From JAWVYT01 sp046483065 (GTDB lineage Bacteria; Gemmatimonadota; Gemmatimonadetes; Longimicrobiales; RSA9), in assembly GCA_046483065.1 (NCBI GenBank), contig JAWODW010000103.1:32346-96345 (forward strand): a DNA stretch of 64,000 bases. Reading direction: 5' to 3'. The position numbers were made by a program, and so were the translations under genes. Positions 25,427-32,312 of this stretch are shown piece by piece. Each line of letters starts with the position of its first letter. The stretch's first letter is position 1. The notes beneath the pieces are model-generated. The model saw only the letters and a program-made list of their open reading frames with translations, made no database searches and had not been told where the DNA came from.

Positions 25427-25795
25427 GGGCTCGGCTACGGTTGAGGAATTCGCAACCTTTCGGGACGCGAGGGCGGTGTCAAGCGGGGCACGCCGCAGCG
25501 CGGCGCGCAACAGGCGGGGCGTTCCGCCGCGCAACACGCGGCCTTCGTTCGCAACAGGCGCGCCCTGCGGGCTTGCCAACAGGCCGTCGCTGCGCTCCGG
25601 CAACCGATTCGGCCCTGCAGGCCTCGCAAGAGAACCGCGGCCCACCCCGCTCACCGAGCGAAGCGAGGCCCCTGCCCGGCCGCCAGACCGGGCCGTTGCG
25701 AGGCGAAGTCGAGCCTGTTGCACCGCGCCCGCGGTGCCTGTTGGCGGCGCAGCCGGCCTGTTGCGAGGCGAAGCCGAGCCGTTACCTTCCGCCCC
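25427..25795. repeat. Hairpin repeat array B (between trpD and truA)
   Basis: This gene-free gap has the same unit family as array A. GCAAC linkers fill the left half (25452, 25507, 25531, 25551, 25576 as CCAAC, 25600, 25626 as GCAAG). GTTGC linkers fill the right half (25695, 25717, 25740 as GTTGG, 25760, 25781 as GTTAC). Unit stems differ but remain complementary, for example a perfect 8-bp stem at 25720-25737 and CGGC/GCCG around GCA at 25745-25755. The flip from GCAAC to GTTGC orientation lies at about 25631-25694. The final units run into the truA start region. Confidence 0.75.
25761..25788 (+). promoter_or_regulatory. Candidate truA promoter formed by the array edge
   Basis: TTGCGA (25761-25766) belongs to one array unit. 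TACCTT (25783-25788), 16 bases on, sits where the next unit's linker would be. The -10 ends seven bases before the GTG start, so the mRNA would be leaderless or nearly so. Confidence 0.4.
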
Positions 25796-26587
25796 GTGCA
25801 GCGGATCAAGCTGACGCTCCATTACGACGGCTCGGGGTTCCACGGCTGGCAGGTTCAGCCGGGTCTACGCACCGTGCAGGGCGAGATCGACGCGGCCCTG
25901 TCGCGGCTGGCGGACCGGGAAATCCGGACCATCGCGGCGGGGCGCACGGACGCGGGGGTACACGCCATCGGGCAGGTGGCGAGCACCGCCATGCCGGAGA
26001 AGTGGGCGCCGGCAGCACTCGGGAAATCCCTGAACGCGATCCTCCCGAGGGACATCTGGGTGTCGGGTGTCGAGGCCGTGCCGGACGCGTTCCACGCGCT
26101 TCGGAGCGCCACGGCCCGGGGTTACATTTACCGGGTGGGTACCGGCGCAGCGTCCCGTTCCCCGTTCCGGCACCCCTGGTGCTGGTCGGTGGAGGACCCG
26201 CTGGACCGGGCCGTGCTGGACCGGAGCGCCGCGGCGCTGGTGGGTGAGCACTCGTTCCGCGGATACGCCAAGAGCGGCCAGGAGTACCGGGGCCACCGCT
26301 GCACCGTGCACGTGGCCCGCTGGTGTGAGTGGTCGGGCGGTCTGGAGCTCCGCGTGGTCGCCGACCGGTTCCTGCACCACATGGCGCGCTACCTGGTGGG
26401 CACGATGGTGGACGCGGCCCTGGGTCGGCGCCCGGAGTCCGAGGTGACCGGACTGCTGGACGAGAGCAAGCTGGACACGCTGGTGACGTCGCCCCCCGCC
26501 CCGGCGGGGGGACTGTTCCTGGCGCGTGTGTACTATGGCGATGAACCCATCAACCCGGAGGGACCCGAGAATGAAGATCTTCCTTGA
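25796..26587 (+). CDS. truA: tRNA pseudouridine synthase A
   Basis: This 263-residue protein starts at GTG 25796 (VQRIKLTLHYDGSGFHGWQ). AAGRTDAGVHAIGQV contains the catalytic Asp52, and FLHHMARYLVGTMVDAALG matches the C-terminal conserved block. It isomerises uridines 38-40 of tRNA anticodon stems. Earlier in-frame starts fall inside array B and are rejected. No ribosome-binding site is visible upstream. Its 3' end overlaps the transaldolase gene by 17 bp, so truA probably leads the unit that continues through the purine genes. Confidence 0.95.
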   Translation: MQRIKLTLHYDGSGFHGWQVQPGLRTVQGEIDAALSRLADREIRTIAAGRTDAGVHAIGQVASTAMPEKWAPAALGKSLNAILPRDIWVSGVEAVPDAFHALRSATARGYIYRVGTGAASRSPFRHPWCWSVEDPLDRAVLDRSAAALVGEHSFRGYAKSGQEYRGHRCTVHVARWCEWSGGLELRVVADRFLHHMARYLVGTMVDAALGRRPESEVTGLLDESKLDTLVTSPPAPAGGLFLARVYYGDEPINPEGPENEDLP

Positions 26588-27239
26588 TACGGCCGACCTG
26601 AGCGAGATTCAGCGAGCGGCGGACGCCGGCCTCATTGACGGCATCACGACGAACCCATCGCTGCTCTCGAAGGCCGCCGGCGATGGGGGCGACCCCCGGG
26701 CCATTCTGAAGGAGATCTGCGACACGGTGGACGGTCCCATCAGCGCCGAGGTGGTGGCCACCGACGCCGACACCATGGTGGAGGAGGGGACGAAGCTGGC
26801 GCAGATCGCCGACAATATCGTGGTGAAGTGCCCGCTGACCGAGGACGGGCTGGTGGCGTGCCAGCGGCTCCGGGCCAAGGGTATCAAGGTCAACGTCACC
26901 CTCTGCTTCTCCGCCACACAGGCGCTCCTGGCGGCCAAGGCGGGCGCGACCTACATCTCGCCGTTCGTCGGGCGCCTGGACGACATTTCCAGCGACGGGA
27001 TGGAGCTGATCCGCCAGATCCGCATCATCTACGACAACTACGACTTCGACACCGAGATCCTGGCAGCGTCGATCCGACACCCTCAGCACGTGGTGGAATC
27101 GGCCATGATGGGCGCCGACGTGGGCACCCTCCCGCCGAAGGTGCTCTGGCAGCTCGTGAAGCATCCGCTGACGGACAAGGGGCTCGCTGCCTTCCTGGCC
27201 GACTGGGACAAGCTGCCGGAGGACGCCCGCGTCATCTGA
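26571..27239 (+). CDS. Transaldolase / fructose-6-phosphate aldolase family protein
   Basis: This 222-residue short-form transaldolase contains MKIFLDTADLSEIQRA, DGITTNPSLLSK, NIVVKCPLTEDG with Schiff-base Lys86, VNVTLCFSATQALLAAKAGATYIS-type strand text and SPFVGRLDD. It belongs to the ~215-residue group that includes TalC/MipB transaldolases and Fsa aldolases; the sequence alone does not tell me which activity dominates. ATG 26571 has GGAGGGAC upstream and overlaps truA by 17 bp. It would link pentose phosphates to glycolysis and so supply ribose phosphate for the purine genes downstream. Confidence 0.93.
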   Translation: MKIFLDTADLSEIQRAADAGLIDGITTNPSLLSKAAGDGGDPRAILKEICDTVDGPISAEVVATDADTMVEEGTKLAQIADNIVVKCPLTEDGLVACQRLRAKGIKVNVTLCFSATQALLAAKAGATYISPFVGRLDDISSDGMELIRQIRIIYDNYDFDTEILAASIRHPQHVVESAMMGADVGTLPPKVLWQLVKHPLTDKGLAAFLADWDKLPEDARVI

Positions 27240-27246
27240 GCGACCC

Positions 27247-28749
27247 ATGCGCGTGATCTTCTCCCCCACCCCGCTCCTCATCGGCCTGCTCTGGCTGGCT
27301 GCGGTGGGGTGTGCCGATGCGCCCCGCTCGCAGGCGGACAACGGCCGCTCGCTCGCGAGTGCCGAAGGCCTCGCGGCGGACCTCGATGGTGCCGCGGAGC
27401 CGGCAGGAACGAGCGCAGCCCGGCCCGGCCCGCAGGAGGCGACCGAGCAGGACCCGATCGCCGCGTCGCGCCGCACGGCCATCGTTCGGGCCGCCGAGGC
27501 CGTGGCCCCGGGAGTGGTCAGTGTGAACGTGATCCGCCGCCAGACCGTGCGCCCCCGCTCCCTCTACGAGCAGTTCTTCGTCCCCCGTGGCACCGAGCGG
27601 CAGGTGGCGGGCCTGGGATCCGGGTTCATCATCCATGGTGACGGGCTCGTGCTCACGAACGAGCACGTGGTACGGGGTGCCACAGAGATCGTGGTGACCC
27701 TCGCCGACGGTCGGGACTTCCCGGCGGAGCTGGTGGGCACCGACGAGGTGAACGATCTGGCGCTGCTGCGGCTCGAGACGAACGGCGAGGAGCTCACGAA
27801 GGTTCCGCTGGGCACGTCGAACGACCTCCTGATCGGCGAATGGGTGGTGGCCATCGGCAACCCCTTCGGCTACCTGCTGAGCAACCCGGAGCCCACGGTC
27901 ACGGCGGGTGTGGTCAGCGGGCTGAACCGCAACATCATCCCCACGAGCGACGACAACAGCGGGTACTATCTGGGTATGATCCAGACGGATGCCTCGGTCA
28001 ACCCCGGCAACTCGGGCGGTCCGCTGGTCAACGCCGCGGGCAAGGTAGTGGGCGTGAACTCGTCGATCTTCTCCCGGAGCGGCGGGAGCGAGGGCCTCGG
28101 CTTCGCCATTCCCATCGATCGGGCCCGGAACGTGGTCCTCGACCTGATCGATGACGGCGAGGTCCGGCGGCCGTGGACGGGGCTGGAGCTGGAGCCGGCG
28201 GACCCGAACCGCTTCGGCCGGAGCCGGCAGGTCCGGGTGGCCCGGGTGGCGCCGGGCTCGCCGGCCGACTCGGCGGGGCTGGAGCCCGGGATGCTGATCT
28301 GGAGTGCCAACGGCCAGGCGATCCGCACCCCGTTGGACTGGGAGGCCGCGCTCCTCGAGGTCCGGGTCGGCCACACCATCTCCCTGCGAGTGGGAGAGGA
28401 GGGTGAGCAAACGGTCCTGCTCCAGGCCGCAGACCTGCCGTCGCTGGTGGCCGAGCGGGTCAGCGCGCTGGAGGAGTTCGAGCTGGTCACCCTGACGCCG
28501 GCCATCCGGAGCGAATGGGGGCTCCGGAGCGAGAGCGGCGCACTGGTGGTTGGGGTCTCGGAGCGCGTGCAGCGGATGCTCGGTATCCGGGAGGGTGACC
28601 TGATCGTGGGGATCAACCGGGTCGCCATCTCGTCCGCCGAGGAAGCGGCCGAATACCTCCGCAGCCTGCAGCAGATCGAAGGGCGGGTACCGGTGCGGAT
28701 GCTCATGGAACGCGGTGGCCGGGAGTTCTACGCGGCCTTCAGACTCTAG
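27247..28749 (+). CDS. HtrA/DegP-family serine protease, probable lipoprotein
   Basis: The product is 500 residues. The signal sequence ends LAAVGCAD, suggesting lipidation at Cys22, then a low-complexity linker to ~75. The trypsin-like domain carries the triad His140 (LTNEHVV), Asp170 (NDLALL) and Ser256 (NPGNSGGPL). Two PDZ domains follow (about 320-400 and 415-495). It would act in the periplasm on misfolded envelope proteins. It sits seven bases after the transaldolase gene and ahead of purB, so it is co-transcribed with metabolic genes. Lipobox residue -2 (Val) is non-consensus; ordinary secretion is an alternative. Confidence 0.92.
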   Translation: MRVIFSPTPLLIGLLWLAAVGCADAPRSQADNGRSLASAEGLAADLDGAAEPAGTSAARPGPQEATEQDPIAASRRTAIVRAAEAVAPGVVSVNVIRRQTVRPRSLYEQFFVPRGTERQVAGLGSGFIIHGDGLVLTNEHVVRGATEIVVTLADGRDFPAELVGTDEVNDLALLRLETNGEELTKVPLGTSNDLLIGEWVVAIGNPFGYLLSNPEPTVTAGVVSGLNRNIIPTSDDNSGYYLGMIQTDASVNPGNSGGPLVNAAGKVVGVNSSIFSRSGGSEGLGFAIPIDRARNVVLDLIDDGEVRRPWTGLELEPADPNRFGRSRQVRVARVAPGSPADSAGLEPGMLIWSANGQAIRTPLDWEAALLEVRVGHTISLRVGEEGEQTVLLQAADLPSLVAERVSALEEFELVTLTPAIRSEWGLRSESGALVVGVSERVQRMLGIREGDLIVGINRVAISSAEEAAEYLRSLQQIEGRVPVRMLMERGGREFYAAFRL

Positions 28750-28758
28750 GAGGACAGG

Positions 28759-30219
28759 TTGGATCCAACGTTGAGAGAGCGCCTGGAGGCCGGCGGGCCG
28801 GGCACCGAGTACCGGAATCCGCTCACGGAGCGGTACGCGTCGCCGGAAATGAGCCGGATCTTCTCGCCGGCGTTCAAGTTCGGCACGTGGCGGCGCCTCT
28901 GGCTGGCGCTGGCCGAAGCCGAGCAGGCGCTGGGCGTCGAGATCCCGGACGAGGCCGTGGCCCAGATGCGGGAGCACCTCGATGACATCGACCTGGACGC
29001 CGCGGCCGAGCACGAGCGCCGGCTCCGGCACGACGTCATGGCCCACGTCTACCACTTCGGCGAGGTGGCACCGAAGGCGCGGCCGTTCATCCACCTGGGC
29101 GCCACCAGCAGCTTCGTCACCGACAACACGGAGCTGATCCAGCAGCGGGAGGCGCTGCGGCTGGTGCGGCGACGGCTCCTGTCATGCATCGCGGCGCTGG
29201 CCGCCTTCGCGGCCGAGCACCGCGACCTGCCGACGCTGGGCTTCACGCACTTCCAGCCGGCGCAGCCCACCACCGTGGGCAAGCGGGCCACGCTCTGGCT
29301 CCAGGACCTGGTCCTGGACCTGGAGGAGGTGGACCACCGTCTGGCCACGCTCCGGGCCCGGGGCGTCCGCGGCGCCACCGGCACCCAGGCCTCGTTCCTC
29401 GAGCTCTTCGACGGCGACCACGACAGGGTCGACGCGCTCCAGCGACGGATCGCCGACGCCATGGATTTCGATCGGGTCTACGGCGTGACGGGCCAGACGT
29501 ACCCCCGGAAGGTAGACCACGCCACCCTTTCCACCCTCGGCGGGATCGCCGCCTCGACCTCGAAGTTCGCCCATGACATCCGGCTACTGGCTCACCTCCG
29601 CGAGGTGGAGGAGCCGTTCGGCGAGAAGCAGATCGGGTCGTCGGCCATGCCGTACAAGCGGAACCCCATGCGCGCCGAGCGGATCACGGGGCTCGCACGG
29701 CACGTCCTGGCGCTGGGCACGGATGCCGGCTTCACCGCAGCCACCCAGTGGTTCGAGCGCACCCTCGACGACTCGGCGAACCGACGGATCGCCCTCGGCG
29801 AGGCGTACCTGGCCACCGACGCCATCCTGCTCCTGGTCCACAACGTGGCCGCGGGGCTGGTGGTTCACCCGACGGTGATCCGTCGGCGGCTCGAGCAGGA
29901 GATGCCGTTCCTGGCCACCGAGTCGATCCTCATGCACGCCGTCCGTGGCGGCGGCGACCGGCAGGACCTCCACGAGCGGATCCGGCACCACGCCATCGCC
30001 GCCGCCGACCGGCTCAAGGCCGAGGGTGGGGAGAATGACCTTCCGGAGCGGATCGCCGGAGACGATGCGTTCGGGCTCGACCTCGAGGCGGTCCGGTCGA
30101 TCCTGGCCCCGGAGCGCCATATCGGGCGGTCGGCCCGCCAGGTCGATGTGTTCCTGGCGGAGCTGGAGCCCGTCCTGGCCGAAGCGGAGTCAGGCGCGAC
30201 GCCGGAGCTGCGGGCATGA
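28759..30219 (+). CDS. purB: Adenylosuccinate lyase
   Basis: This 486-residue protein has HLGATSSFVTDN, TLGFTHFQPAQPTTVGKRA, the superfamily signature GSSAMPYKRNPMRAE and the C-terminal region beginning HEGG-like MHAVRGGGDRQDLHE. It cleaves SAICAR and adenylosuccinate. The start is a TTG placed six bases after a perfect AGGAGG (28748-28753), which decides it over the first internal ATG 31 codons on. The length and motif set suggest the longer ADSL-type subgroup, as in animals. Its stop overlaps purC (ATGA). Confidence 0.96.
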   Translation: MDPTLRERLEAGGPGTEYRNPLTERYASPEMSRIFSPAFKFGTWRRLWLALAEAEQALGVEIPDEAVAQMREHLDDIDLDAAAEHERRLRHDVMAHVYHFGEVAPKARPFIHLGATSSFVTDNTELIQQREALRLVRRRLLSCIAALAAFAAEHRDLPTLGFTHFQPAQPTTVGKRATLWLQDLVLDLEEVDHRLATLRARGVRGATGTQASFLELFDGDHDRVDALQRRIADAMDFDRVYGVTGQTYPRKVDHATLSTLGGIAASTSKFAHDIRLLAHLREVEEPFGEKQIGSSAMPYKRNPMRAERITGLARHVLALGTDAGFTAATQWFERTLDDSANRRIALGEAYLATDAILLLVHNVAAGLVVHPTVIRRRLEQEMPFLATESILMHAVRGGGDRQDLHERIRHHAIAAADRLKAEGGENDLPERIAGDDAFGLDLEAVRSILAPERHIGRSARQVDVFLAELEPVLAEAESGATPELRA

Positions 30220-31148
30220 GCGAGGCGGCGCAGGCCCCGCTCTGGGCGTCCGAGCTACCCTACCCCCTCCACGCCCGGGGCAAGGTCCGGGAGATGTACG
30301 ACGTGGGCGAGGGGCGTCTGCTCATGGTGGCCTCGGACCGGCTCAGCGCCTTCGACGTGGTCATGGACCGGCCGATCCCGTGGAAGGGGCGCGTCCTCAC
30401 GGCCGTCACCGTCTGGTGGCTCGAGCGGCTTACCGACCTGGTGGACACGCACCTGATCGCTGCGGACCCGGCCGAGATCATCGACCGCGTGCCCGGACTC
30501 GCCGACACCCGCGAGCAGTGGGCCGGCCGTGCGCTCCTCGTGCGCAGGACGGAGCCGGTGCCCGTGGAGTGCGTGGTCCGGGGCTACCTCTCCGGCTCCG
30601 CGTGGAAGGAGTATCAGCGCTCCGAGACACTGGCGGGGGAGCCCATGCCCGGCGGGCTGGTGGAGAGCGGCCGCCTGGACCCGCCGGTCTTCTCGCCGGC
30701 CACGAAGGCCGAGGAAGGCCATGACGAGAACATCCCTGTCAGCCGGATGCGGGAGATGGTGGGCGGAGAGCTGGCGGAACAGCTCCAGGAGCTCAGCACG
30801 GCCCTCTACGAACGGGGTCGGGAGATGGCAGCCGAGCGAGGGATCATCCTGGCGGACACCAAGTTCGAGTTCGGGCTGGTGGACGGCGGCCCCATCCTCA
30901 TCGACGAGGTCATGACGCCGGACTCGTCCCGGTTCTGGCCGGAGGAGAGCTATCAGCCCGGCCGGGGTCAGCCGTCGCTGGACAAGCAGCCGGTGCGTGA
31001 CTTCCTGCAGGAGCTCACCCACCGGGGCGAATGGAGCAAGCAGCCGCCCCCGCCCGATCTGCCCGACGAGGTGGTGGAGGCCACCACCCGTCGCTACCTC
31101 GAGGTCCACCGCCGGCTCACGGGGCGGGATCTCGAGGGAGCGAACTGA
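30216..31148 (+). CDS. purC: SAICAR synthetase
   Basis: This 310-residue protein contains ARGKVREMYDVGEGRLLMVASDRLSAFD-type N-terminal strands, ECVVRGYLSGSAWKEYQ, ILADTKFEFGL, DEVMTPDSSRFWP and QPVRDFL, matching PurC. It joins CAIR with aspartate using ATP. It overlaps purB by four bases and is followed by a 59-codon ORF and purS. Its product is the PurB substrate, so the gene order follows the pathway. Confidence 0.96.
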   Translation: MSEAAQAPLWASELPYPLHARGKVREMYDVGEGRLLMVASDRLSAFDVVMDRPIPWKGRVLTAVTVWWLERLTDLVDTHLIAADPAEIIDRVPGLADTREQWAGRALLVRRTEPVPVECVVRGYLSGSAWKEYQRSETLAGEPMPGGLVESGRLDPPVFSPATKAEEGHDENIPVSRMREMVGGELAEQLQELSTALYERGREMAAERGIILADTKFEFGLVDGGPILIDEVMTPDSSRFWPEESYQPGRGQPSLDKQPVRDFLQELTHRGEWSKQPPPPDLPDEVVEATTRRYLEVHRRLTGRDLEGAN

Positions 31149-31150
31149 CC

Positions 31151-31330
31151 GTGCCGGGGCCCACCTCCAGACGGAAGCGGGGCTCGACGCCTTCTTCCAT
31201 GCGCGCTATGGTACGCCCTCGCCTGAAGCCGCGGGTGACGGCTGTGGAGACGGCCCAGGACGACTATCATGAGCACATGGATCGGCACGTGATGACGGAG
31301 CAGCAACTCAACCAGTACAAGGGGATATGA
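31151..31330 (+). CDS. Candidate small ORF between purC and purS
   Basis: This 59-codon ORF opens with GTG two bases after the purC stop and ends in a TGA overlapping the purS ATG (ATGA). The protein is basic at first, with a hydrophilic C-terminus (DDYHEHMDRHVMTEQQLNQY). An internal ATG at 31199 would give a 43-residue form. I recognise no family. Exact packing between two real genes is suggestive, but the stretch could also be an untranslated spacer with a promoter for purS. Confidence 0.38.
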   Translation: MPGPTSRRKRGSTPSSMRAMVRPRLKPRVTAVETAQDDYHEHMDRHVMTEQQLNQYKGI

Positions 31331-31581
31331 GCACGTATCGAGTGGAAGTCCGGATCACGCCCCGCGAGGGGCTCCTGGACCCGGAAGGCAAAGCCGTGGA
31401 GCACGCGCTCCACGCGCTGGAGTTCGAGGGGGTCCGGGGCGTGGCCATGGGCCGGCTCATCCGGTTCCGGCTGGAGGCCGCCGACGCCGGCGATGCCCGT
31501 CGGAAGTCCGACGAGATATGCCGGAAGCTGCTGGCCAACCCGGTGACCGAGGACTACACCATCGCCATCGAGGAGGCGTGA
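31327..31581 (+). CDS. purS: FGAM synthase subunit PurS
   Basis: This 84-residue protein reads YRVEVRITPREGLLDPEGKAV at the start and FEGVRGVAMGRLIRF in the middle, typical PurS. It dimerises and bridges PurQ and PurL in the three-subunit FGAM synthase, helping ammonia pass between them. Its TGA overlaps the purQ ATG by one base. Its presence agrees with the short PurL encoded downstream. Confidence 0.96.
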   Translation: MSTYRVEVRITPREGLLDPEGKAVEHALHALEFEGVRGVAMGRLIRFRLEAADAGDARRKSDEICRKLLANPVTEDYTIAIEEA

Positions 31582-32312
31582 TGCGGGTCGCGGTCATCAC
31601 CTTCCCCGGCTCCAACTGCGACTACGACTGCTACAAGGCGATCAACGACGTGGTGGGCGAGGAGGCCTACTTCGTCTGGCACCGGGAAACCGAGCTCCGC
31701 GAGCCCGACCTGGTGATCCTGCCCGGCGGGTTCAGCTACGGCGACTACCTGCGAGCCGGCGCCATCGCCCGGTTCAGCCCGATCATGGACCCGGTCATCG
31801 ACTTCGCCGCCGACGGCGGCGTGGTCCTGGGGATCTGTAACGGCTTCCAGGTCCTCTGTGAGGCCGGGCTCCTGCCCGGTGCCCTGGTGCGGAACCGGGA
31901 CCTCAAGTTCCTGGGGACGCGGGTCCGGCTCCGGGTCGAGCGGACCGACACCATCTTCACCGCCCACTACACCCCCGGCCAGCTCCTGACCATGCCTATC
32001 GCCCACGGCGAAGGGAACTACCAGGCCGATGCCGGGACGCTGGACCGGTTGGAGTCGGAGGGGCGCGTGGTCTTCCGCTACGTGGATGAGGCCGGTCAGC
32101 CCACGGCCGCCGGCAACCCCAACGGCTCGGCCAACAACATCGCCGGGATCATCAACGCCGAGGGGAACGTGCTCGGGATCATGCCCCACCCCGAGCGGGT
32201 GGTGGAAGGGATCCTGGGCGGCAGCGACGGTCTCCCGTTGTTCAAGTCGCTGCAGGAGCACCTGGGCGGCAGACCGGCGGGGACGGGCGCGGCCGGGGAG
32301 GTGCGCTCATGA
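31581..32312 (+). CDS. purQ: FGAM synthase glutaminase subunit PurQ
   Basis: This 243-residue class I amidotransferase begins MRVAVITFPGSNCDYDCY. LPGGFSYGDYLRAGAIA, the nucleophile elbow GICNGFQVLCEAG (Cys) and MPHPERVVEG (His and the Asp/Glu partner) give the triad. It supplies ammonia to PurL. The ATG shares one base with the purS stop, and the purQ stop overlaps the purL ATG (ATGA), so the three subunits should be made in step. Confidence 0.97.
   Translation: MRVAVITFPGSNCDYDCYKAINDVVGEEAYFVWHRETELREPDLVILPGGFSYGDYLRAGAIARFSPIMDPVIDFAADGGVVLGICNGFQVLCEAGLLPGALVRNRDLKFLGTRVRLRVERTDTIFTAHYTPGQLLTMPIAHGEGNYQADAGTLDRLESEGRVVFRYVDEAGQPTAAGNPNGSANNIAGIINAEGNVLGIMPHPERVVEGILGGSDGLPLFKSLQEHLGGRPAGTGAAGEVRS

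Noticed and set aside
25427..25843. N-terminal extension of trpD through array B
   Set aside because: The extra ~139 residues are translated hairpin units, unlike any TrpD N-terminus. ATG 25426 gives the normal length.
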